Shown: in pieces, positions 9,224-18,000 of the stretch | Position numbering within the stretch: the stretch's first letter is position 1 | Layout of the letters: every line of letters begins with the position of its first letter | Assembly (NCBI GenBank): GCA_039931775.1 | Contig: JBDTRG010000185.1 | Location: 1 to 64,000, forward strand | DNA from: CAIWHR01 sp039931775 | GTDB lineage: Bacteria; Pseudomonadota; Gammaproteobacteria; Burkholderiales; Casimicrobiaceae | Length of the DNA: 64,000 nt | Direction: 5' to 3' | Notes under the pieces: generated by a model | Database searches by the model: none | Seen by the model: only the letters and a program-made list of their open reading frames with translations | What the model was told of the DNA's origin: nothing | Position numbers and translations under genes: made by a program

Positions 9224-9419
9224 CGTTCATGCCAGAGCCGGCCGCCGGTCCCTCGTCGATTCCGCGGCTGTTTTCGGCCCGGATTCGCCCGCGGGAACCG
9301 GCACGTGCCCGGCGACGTCCACGACACACGGCATAAGTTGCCGCATTGCGTAGTCGGGGGGGCGGCCCGTCGTTAAGCGCTCGCGGCGCCGGTGGGGATG
9401 GAAATGCGACACTGTCCCC

Positions 9420-10643
9420 ATGGTTGCCACGCCGTCGGAGACGGAGTCCCGTTACGCGTGGGCTCGCCTCGCTGCATCGCTCGCTCTGATGACGCTGGGG
9501 GGCGTCGGCATGTACGCGGCGGCGGTCGCGCTCCCGCAGATCCAGGCCGAGTTCGGTGCGTCACGCTCGGACGCATCGCTACCCTACACGCTGACGATGA
9601 TCGGATTCGGCTTCGGCGGCATCCTGATGGGGCGCCTTGCCGACCGCTACGGCGTGATGGTGCCGGTGCTGATCGGCGCCGTCACGCTCGGCCTGGGATT
9701 CGTGGCTGCGGGCTTCTCGCAGAATCTGCTGCAATTTGGCGTCGCGCAGGGCCTCCTGATCGGCTTTTTCGGAAGCGCGGCGCTGTTCGTGCCGCTGGTC
9801 GCCGACGCCTCGCTGTGGTTCACGCGCCGCCGTGGCATCGCCGTTGCGATCTGCGCCAGCGGAAACTACCTGGCAGGCGCCGTTTGGCCGCCGGTACTCC
9901 AGCACTTTTTCGACCTCGTTGGATGGCGCCAGACATTCGTCGGCGTCGGCGCCTTCTGCGTGGTGTCGATGCTGCCGCTCGCCTTCGCACTGCGCCGCCG
10001 CCCCCCCGCGATCGCCGCGTCGGGCAAGACGACCCGCGGGACGCACGCGTCGGCGCGCCCGCTCGGGCTCTCCCCGGGCGCCCTGCAGGCGATCCTGTGC
10101 ATCGCCGGCCTCGCCTGCTGCGTGGCGATGTCGATGCCGCAGGTCCATATCGTCGCCTACTGCGGTGACCTCGGTTTCGGCCCGGCGCGCGGCGCGCAGA
10201 TGCTGTCTCTGATGCTGGCCTGCGGCATCGTCAGCCGCCTTGCGTCCGGCTGGATTTGCGACCACATCGGCGGCCTGCGCACGCTGCTCCTCGGCTCGAT
10301 TCTGCAGGGCGTCGCCCTCGCGCTCTTTCTCTTCTTCGACGGCCTCGACTCGCTGTTCGTGATCTCAGCGATGTTCGGCCTCTTTCAGGGCGGCATCGTT
10401 CCTTCCTACGCGATCATCGTGCGCGAATATTTCACGCCGCTCGAAGCCGGCGCGCGCGTCGGCCTCATCCTGATGATGACGCTCTTCGGCATGGCGCTCG
10501 GCGGATGGATGTCGGGGGCGGTTTTCGACCTCACCGGTTCCTATCGCGCGGCGTTTCTCAACGGCGTTGCCTGGAACCTCCTGAACGTCGCGATTGCCGT
10601 CGGCCTGCTGTATCGCGCGACGCGGCGTCACGCGCTCGCGTAG
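9420..10643 (+). CDS. Major facilitator superfamily transporter
   Basis: This 407-aa inner-membrane carrier has about 12 hydrophobic segments. It has the loop 2-3 signature of the superfamily (GRLADRYGVMVPVLIG) and its counterpart in the second half (ASGWICDHIGGLRTLLLGS). Overall it resembles monocarboxylate/oxalate-type carriers (ALPQIQAEFGASRSDASLPYTL near the first helices). The substrate is not predictable. The gene is alone on its strand and starts with ATG without an obvious ribosome site. Confidence 0.9.
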   Translation: MVATPSETESRYAWARLAASLALMTLGGVGMYAAAVALPQIQAEFGASRSDASLPYTLTMIGFGFGGILMGRLADRYGVMVPVLIGAVTLGLGFVAAGFSQNLLQFGVAQGLLIGFFGSAALFVPLVADASLWFTRRRGIAVAICASGNYLAGAVWPPVLQHFFDLVGWRQTFVGVGAFCVVSMLPLAFALRRRPPAIAASGKTTRGTHASARPLGLSPGALQAILCIAGLACCVAMSMPQVHIVAYCGDLGFGPARGAQMLSLMLACGIVSRLASGWICDHIGGLRTLLLGSILQGVALALFLFFDGLDSLFVISAMFGLFQGGIVPSYAIIVREYFTPLEAGARVGLILMMTLFGMALGGWMSGAVFDLTGSYRAAFLNGVAWNLLNVAIAVGLLYRATRRHALA

Positions 10644-10805
10644 CTCCGCGCCCCGTCCCGATCCCGACGGCGAGCCAGGCCTGCCGCGACCCGGGTAAAA
10701 TGAGCGCGACGAGGGCCGCGAGTTTCATCCGAGCGGTGGCGCGGGTTCCGTGGAGGTAGCGCGATTGCGGAACCTGACGCCTCGCACCGTGGTCCAACGA
10801 CTCTG

Positions 10806-11030
10806 ATGAGCTATTCTCACCCGGTCGTGAAGCGATACTGCCCGCACTGCGGCGACACGGTGCTGCGCATCCCGCGACGTACCGTCGATCGGCTGATATC
10901 GTTGGTTCGTCCGGTTCTCCGATACCAGTGCACGTCGCTCGAATGCGGATGGCAAGGCAACCTCCCGCGCCGACCCGACCTCCGCGATACCGGGCTTGCG
11001 CCACTTTCCACCCCTACCGGCACCCAGTAG
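10806..11030 (+). CDS. Small zinc-ribbon-like protein
   Basis: This 74-aa hypothetical protein has two Cys pairs typical of a zinc ribbon: CPHCG near residue 12 and C-x5-C (CTSLECGW) near residue 47. They are separated by a basic stretch (RIPRRTVDRLISLVRP) with the look of a nucleic-acid-binding segment. It has no signal peptide. A strong hairpin follows the stop. The Cys spacing and the compact Cys-Trp ending support a real gene, but its function is unknown. Confidence 0.6.
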   Translation: MSYSHPVVKRYCPHCGDTVLRIPRRTVDRLISLVRPVLRYQCTSLECGWQGNLPRRPDLRDTGLAPLSTPTGTQ

Positions 11031-11087
11031 TCGGGCCCGATTCGCCCGGCGGCAGGCCCGGACTTCGCGAGCTTACGCAAAGCGCCA

Positions 11088-11108
11088 ACCCTCGGCCCGG
11101 CCGAGGGT
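11088..11108. terminator. 8-bp perfect hairpin between convergent genes
   Basis: ACCCTCGG pairs with CCGAGGGT across a 5-nt loop. It lies between the zinc-ribbon gene (+) and the CSLREA-type exported protein (-). There is no clear T-run, so it is a candidate bidirectional terminator or mRNA 3' stabiliser. Confidence 0.4.
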
Positions 11109-11130
11109 CCGGCGACATGCGAGATTCGCG

Positions 11131-12981
11131 TCAGGGCGATGGCAACGCCTTGGTCACCTGCGTGTTGGCGATGCCCTTGTCGGCGAAGGTAATCGCGCCG
11201 CTCGCGTTGACGTCCTTGAGGTAGTTCGCTCCGGTCACGAACTGGGCGACCTGTGCGTTTACCAATCCGAGATCCGCCAGCGTGACCACCCGGTTCTGGG
11301 TCACGTCACCCAGAAGGTAGCCGACGCGAATCGAGCCGCTGCCCCCGCCTCCTCCATCCGCGGCCAGGACATTGCTCACCGCCACCGTAACGTACTGCTG
11401 ATTGGCCACGGCGGTGAGCGGCACGCGCATTTCGCTGCCGGAAAACGTCGGTGCGCCGGCTGTCGCGACGCCTTCGGTCACCGACGCGTTGCCTGCGGTC
11501 ACCGCCTTGTCGAACGTGAACACGAGGAGGTGTTGCACGGCGCTGCTGCGCGGCTCGGTCGTCGGATTCGTCGCGCCAGCGTTGAGCGGCAAGTCGAAGG
11601 TTCCTGCGCCGCCGTGCGTCTTGCGCGAAACGACGCTCGACAAGGTCGGCGCAGCCGCGCCCGACGCCACCTCGTACGCGCCGATGTCGCAGGCTATTCC
11701 CTGCGGCCGCGCGACCCCGCGCTGGTCGGTCGTTGCGCAGGTCGCGTCGTCGCCGGCATCGATCGCCGGGCTCGTCGGTCCGCCCGATTGAAGCGCCATG
11801 GTACGAGTCGGTCCGCCGTTGTTGGCGAGCGGTGACAACAGCGGGTCGATCGGCGTCGCACCGGTGCCGATCTGATCGCTCGCCTGTGGGCTCGTGATCG
11901 TGCACCCCGTGTCGTCGCCGATGAGATTGTTGCCGCCGGAGGTGATCGTCGACGAATTCTGCGCCTGGCAATCCGGGGCCGTGCCTCCCGAATTGCCGGC
12001 GATCAGCGTGTCGACGAGCGTGAGGTTGACCAGGCTGCCAAAGATACCGAGTCCGCCCACGCTGAGATTGGAATTGCCGGCGATCGTGACGTTCGTCAGC
12101 GTTCCGACGAACGCCGCGTTGGCCTCGACATAAAGACCTGCCGCACCCAGCGACGTGGCGCCCGTATTGTTCGCGATCGTGCTGTTCGTGATCGAAAGGA
12201 TGCCGGGAGGGACACCGTTGTAGAAGAAAGTGACGCCGCCGACGTAGGAAAACGACGTGCCGATCGCCTTGTTGCCGGCCACCAGAGACCCGGTCATCGT
12301 CAGCGAGCCTTGCGTGTAGATGCCGGCACCGGAGTCCTGCGTCGTGTTGTCGCTGATGGCCGAGTCGACGATGACGAGCGGCGCGCCCCCTCGCGCAAAG
12401 ATGCCGCCGCCCGGTGCGAGGCCGGAGCCGCTGTGCGTGGCGGCATTGGCGGTGATCGTCATGCGCGTCAGCGTCACCGGACCTTGTGCGCGAATTCCGC
12501 CGCCGCCGTCGACACCCGCGGCGACGTTCCGGTTGCCGCCCGTGATCGTGAAGCCGGACATCGACACCGTCGCCGTATCCGCGATGTCGAAGATTCCGTC
12601 GGTCCAGGCGACGCCACCCTGCACGGTCGGATTGCCGGTGCCGATGAGGGTGACGGTTCCGGTAATGTTGAGGTCGCCGGACGTCGCATCGTTGCCGCCG
12701 GCTGCCGGAATCGCCAGCGAGTAGGTGCCCGCCGGGAGGTTGATCGTGTCGCCACCCGTCCCGGCCGGACATTCGCCGATGACTGCCCCCGAAGCGGCGT
12801 GGGTGTTCGCCGCGATGATCGCTTCGCGCAACGAGCAGAATCCGTCGAGCGGATCGATGACGTCGCCGATCGTGGAGACGTTGATGGAGGCCGCCGCGGC
12901 CATCGCCGCGCACAGGTACAGGCCGAAGCCCAGAATCGTCGAGCCCGCGGCCCGCATCGTTGAGTCGACACCAAATCGCAT
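11131..12981 (-). CDS. Exported CSLREA / choice-of-anchor Q right-handed repeat protein with dockerin-like C-terminus
   Basis: This 616-aa secreted protein has a signal peptide (hydrophobic stretch ending AAMAAAAS), then the CSLREAI segment (GFCSLREAIIAAN). A long series of parallel-beta-helix-like repeats follows (SGFTITGGN, VDSAISDNTTQDSGAGIY, ITNSTIANNTG and others), ending in the choice-of-anchor Q type motif (ACDIGAYE). The last about 164 residues form a cassette shared with the next gene: a beta-rich part (THGGAGTFDLPL) and two dockerin-like Ca-binding loops (DVTQNRVVTLAD, DVNASGAITFAD). Start ATG 12981 is preferred over an upstream TTG because AGGA lies 8 nt before it. The target and ligand are unknown. 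Confidence 0.88.
   Translation of the reverse strand: MRFGVDSTMRAAGSTILGFGLYLCAAMAAAASINVSTIGDVIDPLDGFCSLREAIIAANTHAASGAVIGECPAGTGGDTINLPAGTYSLAIPAAGGNDATSGDLNITGTVTLIGTGNPTVQGGVAWTDGIFDIADTATVSMSGFTITGGNRNVAAGVDGGGGIRAQGPVTLTRMTITANAATHSGSGLAPGGGIFARGGAPLVIVDSAISDNTTQDSGAGIYTQGSLTMTGSLVAGNKAIGTSFSYVGGVTFFYNGVPPGILSITNSTIANNTGATSLGAAGLYVEANAAFVGTLTNVTIAGNSNLSVGGLGIFGSLVNLTLVDTLIAGNSGGTAPDCQAQNSSTITSGGNNLIGDDTGCTITSPQASDQIGTGATPIDPLLSPLANNGGPTRTMALQSGGPTSPAIDAGDDATCATTDQRGVARPQGIACDIGAYEVASGAAAPTLSSVVSRKTHGGAGTFDLPLNAGATNPTTEPRSSAVQHLLVFTFDKAVTAGNASVTEGVATAGAPTFSGSEMRVPLTAVANQQYVTVAVSNVLAADGGGGGSGSIRVGYLLGDVTQNRVVTLADLGLVNAQVAQFVTGANYLKDVNASGAITFADKGIANTQVTKALPSP
11134..11625 (-). repeat. Copy A of a shared ~163-residue cassette
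   Basis: This segment encodes the C-terminal 164 residues of the 11131-12981 protein. It is clearly similar, in protein and visibly in DNA, to 14329-14817. Conserved landmarks are THG-AGTFDLPL, PTTEPR, EMRVPLT, QQYVTV, GSGSIRVG, NRVVTLADLGLVNAQVAQFVT and NYLKDVNASG. Confidence 0.85.
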
Positions 12982-13105
12982 CGGCAATTCCTAGTTTATC
13001 GGTGACAACGCGGGGTGCAAACTACCATGAGGCCGCGCAACCATCAATCGAATCGACGTTCGTGCGGACTACGTGCCTAGGTCATGCCGCACCCCCGTCG
13101 GCGTT

Positions 13106-13133
13106 GCGCCCGGCGCAAACCGGCGCCGGGCGC
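13106..13133. terminator. 11-bp perfect GC-rich hairpin 3' of the minus-strand propeller gene
   Basis: GCGCCCGGCGC pairs with GCGCCGGGCGC across a 6-nt loop, a few bases beyond the stop of the gene at 13138. It is very stable but lacks a T-run. It is probably a transcript end or 3' stabilising element for that gene. Confidence 0.5.
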
Positions 13134-13137
13134 TCCG

Positions 13138-15036
13138 TCAGTGGCGCACGCGCCACACGCGCGACTTCTCGATTTCCGCGATGTACAGATCACCGGTCGT
13201 CGGATCGAAAGCAACACCCTCGATGTTGTCGAATCCGGTCGCGTAAACCGAATGGGTGCCGTCGCCGGCGATGCGGATGATGCGCCCGCCGTACTTTTCG
13301 CCGACGTAGAGATAGCCGTCGGGCCCGAAGTTGATGTTGTCCGGCCCGTCGATCCCGCCCACACCCGACGGATCGCCGAGCGTCGAGAGGCTTCCGTCCG
13401 AGCCGATCCGGAGGATTCTCCCGCCCGCCTTCAACGCCGCGTACAGCGCGGGGCTCTGCGCGCCATTGAAATCACCGAACGCGAGCCCTTCCGGCTTCTC
13501 CAGGTTGGCCGAGGCAGGAACCCATTCGACCAACCCGCTTCCGTCGGGCATCACGCGGACGATGCGTCCGCCGTAGTCGTCCTCGGCGATGAACATCATG
13601 CCTGCGCTTCCGTACGCACTGTCCTCACGCAGGGGCTGGATGCCCTCGGGGCCGTCGAGCACCGTCGCGAGCTTGGTCGCGACGCCGGATACCGGCTTGT
13701 TCGTCGCATCGTAGGTGATCGCCGTGCGGTAGAGCCCGCCGAACTGGATGCCGAGATAGATCGGCAGTTCGCTCGACACGTAGACATCGCCGTTGGGATG
13801 GACGTCGAGCCGGCACGCGCCGGGAATGCCTAGCGCGATCGGCAGCACGCCGCCCGTCGCCTTGTCGATCGTCACGACACCACCCGCGGCGCTGACCACT
13901 TCGAGCACGCCGAACAGGTTGCCGAACCGGTCGAACCCCAGGCCATCGATGCGCGGCAATTTCACCGGGTCGAAAACGACCAGCTCGAGCACACCCGGGA
14001 TGCCATCGGCGAGCTTCGGCCCCAACGGAACGTCCGAGTCAACGACGATCGCGACATCCGCGCTGTTCGTCAGCGCGCCATCGGTGGCCGTGAGCCGCAG
14101 CACGTAGTTGCCGGCGATACCGAAGGTCGCCGTGGTCGTGGCCGCGCTCGAGTCGGCGAAGCTCACCGTGCCGGGCCCCGCCGCCTTGCTCCAGGTCAGC
14201 GCCAGCGCCGCGGGTGGATTGGGCAGGCCGTCGTCGCTGGCCGTGCCGCCGAGATTCGCGCTGGCGGGAAAGAGGATCGTCTGATCGGCGCCGGCGCTCA
14301 CCTGCGGCGGCTGATTTGCAGGCGCGGAGGGCACGGGTAACAAGGTGGTCAGCCTTGCGTTCGTCATCCCCTTGTCCGCGAGCGACAGCGTGCCGCTCGC
14401 GTTGACGTCCTTCAGGTAATTCGACGCGGTCACGAACTGCGCGACCTGCGCGTTCACCAATCCGAGGTCGGCCAGCGTCACCACCCGGTTTTGATTCACG
14501 TCGCCCGACAGGAAACCGACGCGGATCGAACCGCTGCCGCCCGTCCGGCCGTCCGCCGTGCTGACGCTGCTCACTGTGACGGTCACGTACTGCTGATCGG
14601 CTACTCCGGTCAACGGGACGCGCATCTCGGTGCCGCCGAAAGTCGGCACCCCTGCCGTCGCGATGCCCTCGGTTACGACCGCAATCCCTCCGGTAACCGC
14701 GTTGTCGAATACAAAGACGAGGGTATGTGGGGGACCGGCGCGCGGCTCCGTCGTCGGATCCGACGACGCAAGCGATAGCGGAAGGTCGAACGTTCCGGCG
14801 GAGCCATGCGTCTTGCGCAATACGCCTCCGACGAGGACGGGCGCAACCGCGGTCGGTCCGATGAACTGTCCGAACGCCACCGGTCGAGGTCCGACCTGAA
14901 TCGTTTGGATGACCGTGTGGGTTCCCGTCTGGAGCACGGGGACGCTATTGCCGGCCGAATTGGAGATGGAAGCGAGCGGCGCCGCGTTGGCGATGAAACC
15001 GCACAGCGCGAACAGCGAGCCTAGAAGGATGCGCAT
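13138..15036 (-). CDS. Exported dockerin-like / PKD-like / NHL-SMP30-type propeller protein
   Basis: This 632-aa secreted protein has a signal peptide (residues 1-19, ending ANA). Next is a short piece resembling the tail of a YVTN beta-propeller (TVIQTIQVGPRPVAFGQFIG, about residues 41-60). Residues about 74-236 are the same cassette found at the C-terminus of the neighbouring gene, with dockerin-like loops DVNQNRVVTLAD and DVNASGTLSLAD. A PKD-like Ig domain follows (PPQVSAGADQTI ... YVLRLTATDGALTNSADVAIVVD), and then a C-terminal six-bladed propeller of the SMP-30/NHL kind (DGPDNINFGPDGYLYVGE, NIEGVAFDPTTGDLYIAE). It may bind or hydrolyse a lactone-like or glycan ligand, but no activity can be assigned. 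Confidence 0.87.
   Translation of the reverse strand: MRILLGSLFALCGFIANAAPLASISNSAGNSVPVLQTGTHTVIQTIQVGPRPVAFGQFIGPTAVAPVLVGGVLRKTHGSAGTFDLPLSLASSDPTTEPRAGPPHTLVFVFDNAVTGGIAVVTEGIATAGVPTFGGTEMRVPLTGVADQQYVTVTVSSVSTADGRTGGSGSIRVGFLSGDVNQNRVVTLADLGLVNAQVAQFVTASNYLKDVNASGTLSLADKGMTNARLTTLLPVPSAPANQPPQVSAGADQTILFPASANLGGTASDDGLPNPPAALALTWSKAAGPGTVSFADSSAATTTATFGIAGNYVLRLTATDGALTNSADVAIVVDSDVPLGPKLADGIPGVLELVVFDPVKLPRIDGLGFDRFGNLFGVLEVVSAAGGVVTIDKATGGVLPIALGIPGACRLDVHPNGDVYVSSELPIYLGIQFGGLYRTAITYDATNKPVSGVATKLATVLDGPEGIQPLREDSAYGSAGMMFIAEDDYGGRIVRVMPDGSGLVEWVPASANLEKPEGLAFGDFNGAQSPALYAALKAGGRILRIGSDGSLSTLGDPSGVGGIDGPDNINFGPDGYLYVGEKYGGRIIRIAGDGTHSVYATGFDNIEGVAFDPTTGDLYIAEIEKSRVWRVRH
14329..14817 (-). 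repeat. Copy B of a shared ~163-residue cassette
   Basis: This segment encodes residues about 74-236 of the 13138-15036 protein. Here the cassette sits near the N-terminus, whereas copy A is C-terminal. Gaps between the copies are few (one-residue shifts), which points to duplication or gene conversion within the locus. Confidence 0.85.
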
Positions 15037-15210
15037 GTGCCGGCAATCCTATCAGAAGCATGAAGGCGCCCAACGCGCCGTGCGGGGTCGCCGTATGTGT
15101 GTCAACGCACCGACCTCGGCGAGGTGACGCGTCATCCTTGCCGGACGTACACACGGCGATCGGATTCCGCTCGCCCCGTGCCTCATTTCAGGTATTCGTT
15201 CGGGAGCACC

Positions 15211-16029
15211 ATGCGATCCAATTGGACCTACAAAATGACGAGGCTGGTCATGCTCTGTTTTCTGACTCTGCTGATGGTGTCGCCGGCGCGCGGCTCGGCA
15301 TTTTCAACCGACAACAGCGACCTGTGGCTTGCCCACAACGAAGATGGGTGGGGCATGCAGCTGGTGCAGCGCGCGGACATCATGTTCGCGACGGTCTATG
15401 TGTACAGCGCCAGCATGGACCCTATCTATTACACGGTGACGCTATCGCCGATGGGCACGACCCCGGAGGGTGAAGCGATCTGGGTGGGCGACCTTTACCT
15501 GAGTCGCGGGCCGTGGTTCGGCTCGCCGACGTTCAACTCGTCCCAGGTAAGCCGTCGCATTGTCGGGCAATTGACCTATGCCGTGAAGGACCTGTACGCG
15601 AGCACATTGACCTATTCGGTAGAGGGGGTGCAGGTCAGCAAGGAAATCTACCGGTACACACTGCGCAACGACGATTACTCAGGCTCATATGTCGGAGCGT
15701 TCAAGGTTGTCGCAACTCAGTGCTTCGATCCGGCAAGCGACGCCGTCCAGGTGTCGCTGGGCACCTTCAACGTCGTCTCCCAATCGTCCAGCGCGTTGCG
15801 CATCGTGACAAATGCCAATCAGGGATTCGCCTGTACGTATGACGGGGACTACCAGCAATTCGGCCAGTTCGGCCAGAGTCGCGGCGCGTTTTCATGCACC
15901 GACGGTCGGGTGGGCGACTACACGTTTTATGAAATGCTCGTCACGAAGGCCGATTTCCGCGGGCTCATGGTCGGCGAAAACACGGCGGGCTGTTCGCTTT
16001 CGGGCAACTTCACCGGATTGCGCCAATAG
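15211..16029 (+). CDS. Exported protein of the SDLW-GWG family, paralog 1
   Basis: This 272-aa secreted protein has no assigned function. The signal peptide ends near ARGSA. The mature protein begins FSTDNSDLWLAHNEDGWGMQ and continues with a pattern shared by two other proteins in this window: IMFATVYVYS, YYTVTL, VGDLYLSRGPWF and YRYTLRNDDYSGSYVGAFK. The C-terminal half has four Cys that match the paralogs (TQC, FACTYDG, FSCTDG, AGCSLSG), suggesting two disulfides. Start 15211 is chosen because GGGAG lies 4 nt upstream and the signal peptide follows. It is convergent with the next gene, with only 2 bp between the stops. Confidence 0.85.
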   Translation: MRSNWTYKMTRLVMLCFLTLLMVSPARGSAFSTDNSDLWLAHNEDGWGMQLVQRADIMFATVYVYSASMDPIYYTVTLSPMGTTPEGEAIWVGDLYLSRGPWFGSPTFNSSQVSRRIVGQLTYAVKDLYASTLTYSVEGVQVSKEIYRYTLRNDDYSGSYVGAFKVVATQCFDPASDAVQVSLGTFNVVSQSSSALRIVTNANQGFACTYDGDYQQFGQFGQSRGAFSCTDGRVGDYTFYEMLVTKADFRGLMVGENTAGCSLSGNFTGLRQ

Positions 16030-16031
16030 CG

Positions 16032-16817
16032 CTAGCGCCGGCCGCGTGGACGCAGGGAAAGGTCGTCGCGACCCGCGAAGGGCGTCGGATGGACGCCGCC
16101 TCCGGCCGGTTCACCGGCGCTCGCCCAAATGCCCGACGCATCAAAGGGCGGGATCGCCGGCCACTCCTCGATGACGACGGCGGCCCTGAGGGTAACCCAG
16201 CGCAGTTCCCAGGAGCCGCGCGATCGCAGGATCAGGTGTCCGTGCTCGCCGCGGTCGCCCTTCAAGACGAACCCATACTGCGCTTCGTCGGGAATTCCGC
16301 AGAAGTCGATCCAGGGATCGCAATCACCCAGGCAGGCCTGCGTAGTCGCGAGCGTCTCGTCGAACGCCGAATGCGCGGTGTCGTGGATCCTGATCGGGTG
16401 CCGCGGGCGATCGGGGAAGACCGATGCCAGCGCCGCCCAAGTTGCAGCGGCGGCGGCGGCCCAATCGTCGTAAGCGGTATCGCGCTGCTCGATGCCCGAC
16501 CATGCGTCGAGTTGCTGCTGCGACAGCGTTCGCCCGTCGATCGTGGCGACGCGCAGCGCGCTGGGTGAGGTGGCGCAGTAAAGACACTTCCGCATCACCG
16601 GTGCATCGTTTGCGTCGACGCCGATCGTCAGATACGTGCGCGTATCGAGGTCGGGCAGGATTTCGTAACCGAACAGACCGTCCTCGACGATCGGCAAGAG
16701 GTCGAGGGTCAGGTTCGCGGGCAGCGAATAGTGGAATGCCGCCCGTCCGAGGTGCGCGCGAAGCAGCACGAGAAGGCCCCTTGCTTGCGACAGACGCGGA
16801 TAGCGGGATTCCGGCAT
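16032..16817 (-). CDS. Hypothetical protein, no recognised family
   Basis: This 261-aa protein starts at the ATG at 16817, which follows GAGGGG by 6 nt; the frame is open further upstream but only from a TTG. No signal peptide or membrane helix is evident. The protein is rich in Trp, Asp and Arg, with a central Ala run (WAAAAAATWAALASVF), scattered Cys (KCLYC, ACLGDCDPW, FCGIP) and a Gly/Pro/Arg-rich tail. I do not recognise it. Its codon usage matches its neighbours and the competing frame on the other strand has no plausible protein, so I believe the gene is real. Confidence 0.6.
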   Translation of the reverse strand: MPESRYPRLSQARGLLVLLRAHLGRAAFHYSLPANLTLDLLPIVEDGLFGYEILPDLDTRTYLTIGVDANDAPVMRKCLYCATSPSALRVATIDGRTLSQQQLDAWSGIEQRDTAYDDWAAAAAATWAALASVFPDRPRHPIRIHDTAHSAFDETLATTQACLGDCDPWIDFCGIPDEAQYGFVLKGDRGEHGHLILRSRGSWELRWVTLRAAVVIEEWPAIPPFDASGIWASAGEPAGGGVHPTPFAGRDDLSLRPRGRR

Positions 16818-16986
16818 CGCGCACCCCTCGGGCGACGGAAGCGTTGGCGGGTTGACGAATTGCAACCAGATATTGGGAACCCGCGACGGCTGGAACGCCA
16901 GCTTTTTTGAATCGATCTCAACTAGGCGTCGCAACCGTTTGAATGTGCAGGTTTCGGCGATGTGCGTCGCCGCGGCGCCTCATCCG

Positions 16987-17754
16987 TCAATCGACGTTGG
17001 CGGCCTCACCCGGTCGAACGAGCCACTCGCTGCAGTCCCAATGCAGCAATCGTTCGAGCGCGCGAATCTCGAATTCGAACGCGTCGTGCAGAAATTGCCA
17101 TTCGCGCTCCGACATCGGGGACGCGTAGGGAAGCACGTGCGCCGCTCCTGGAACCACGAGCGGCATCCGTGCGACGCCAAGGAAATCGAGTACCCCGTCG
17201 AGCGTCGGGTTCGGGCGATCGCGCAACGCCTCGTGACGCAACACGAGCACCTGCTCCGTCGGAAAGAACGACCAGAGCCGCCGCAACTGCGCCGTGTAGT
17301 ACCCCCGATCGACGTACGAGAACTTCCGGTGCTGATGCGGCAGCGTGGACCGACAGCGGTCGCGTTCCGATTGCAACGCGTCCCAGAACGGAAGCGGTTC
17401 GTCGCGCCTCGCGCGCTGCATGTTCCAGTGCGAAAACGCGCGCGTGATCGGGTTGCGCAACACGACGATGAGTTTCATCGCCGAGTTGTATTCCCAGATT
17501 CGCCTCGGCGCCTCCGTAGAGTACATGTAGGCCGGCGTGACTTCACCGAGCAGCGCCGTCGCCGCTGTCGGCGCGAACTGCGCGTGGTAATCCGCATAGC
17601 CCGAAAGCGTGCGTCGCATGAAGCCCGCATCGTCGTCGAACAGATGGACCTCCTTCACCTTCGCCATGCAAAGCGCCGGATGAGCCCGCAGGTAGGCGTC
17701 AAGGGCCGACGTGCCCGCCTTCTGCGCGCCGACACCGAGGAAATCGACCTTCAT
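16987..17754 (-). CDS. Sulfotransferase domain protein
   Basis: This 255-aa protein matches PAPS-dependent sulfotransferases. The N-terminal 5'-phosphosulfate loop (FLGVGAQKAGTSAL) is followed by the 3'-phosphate motif (VVLRNPITRAFSHWNMQ) and helical segments of the fold. It would transfer sulfate from PAPS to a hydroxyl or amino group on a carbohydrate, lipid or small molecule; the acceptor is unknown. The open frame runs on upstream to 18645, but that part overlaps the exported-protein gene on the other strand and has no family similarity, so the start is set at ATG 17754. It is divergent from the exported paralog 2, with about 246 bp between them. Confidence 0.88.
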   Translation of the reverse strand: MKVDFLGVGAQKAGTSALDAYLRAHPALCMAKVKEVHLFDDDAGFMRRTLSGYADYHAQFAPTAATALLGEVTPAYMYSTEAPRRIWEYNSAMKLIVVLRNPITRAFSHWNMQRARRDEPLPFWDALQSERDRCRSTLPHQHRKFSYVDRGYYTAQLRRLWSFFPTEQVLVLRHEALRDRPNPTLDGVLDFLGVARMPLVVPGAAHVLPYASPMSEREWQFLHDAFEFEIRALERLLHWDCSEWLVRPGEAANVD

Positions 17755-18000
17755 GGACGCGACCTCGCCTCGCTCATGGCCGGGCGCGGACAGTGCGGGT
17801 CGAACGGCGAACGCTGAAAGGGTGGTACTTGCGCTTGTGCGGAGTGGGCATGGATCAACCGGCTTGGGCCAAGGCACCAATTTTCCCCTATTTGCACGTG
17901 CGCGGGTTTGCGCTTCGCGCAGTTGACGCGCGCCGTCGCCACCCTTAGGCTCGCACGTGCGGATCGATATGCGGTTTTTGGGATAGTTGCCGGAGGTGAC

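Noticed and set aside
9227..9430. Small minus-strand frames between the EAL gene and the MFS gene
   Set aside because: There is no ribosome site, Arg/Pro-rich composition and no similarity; the region is best seen as intergenic.
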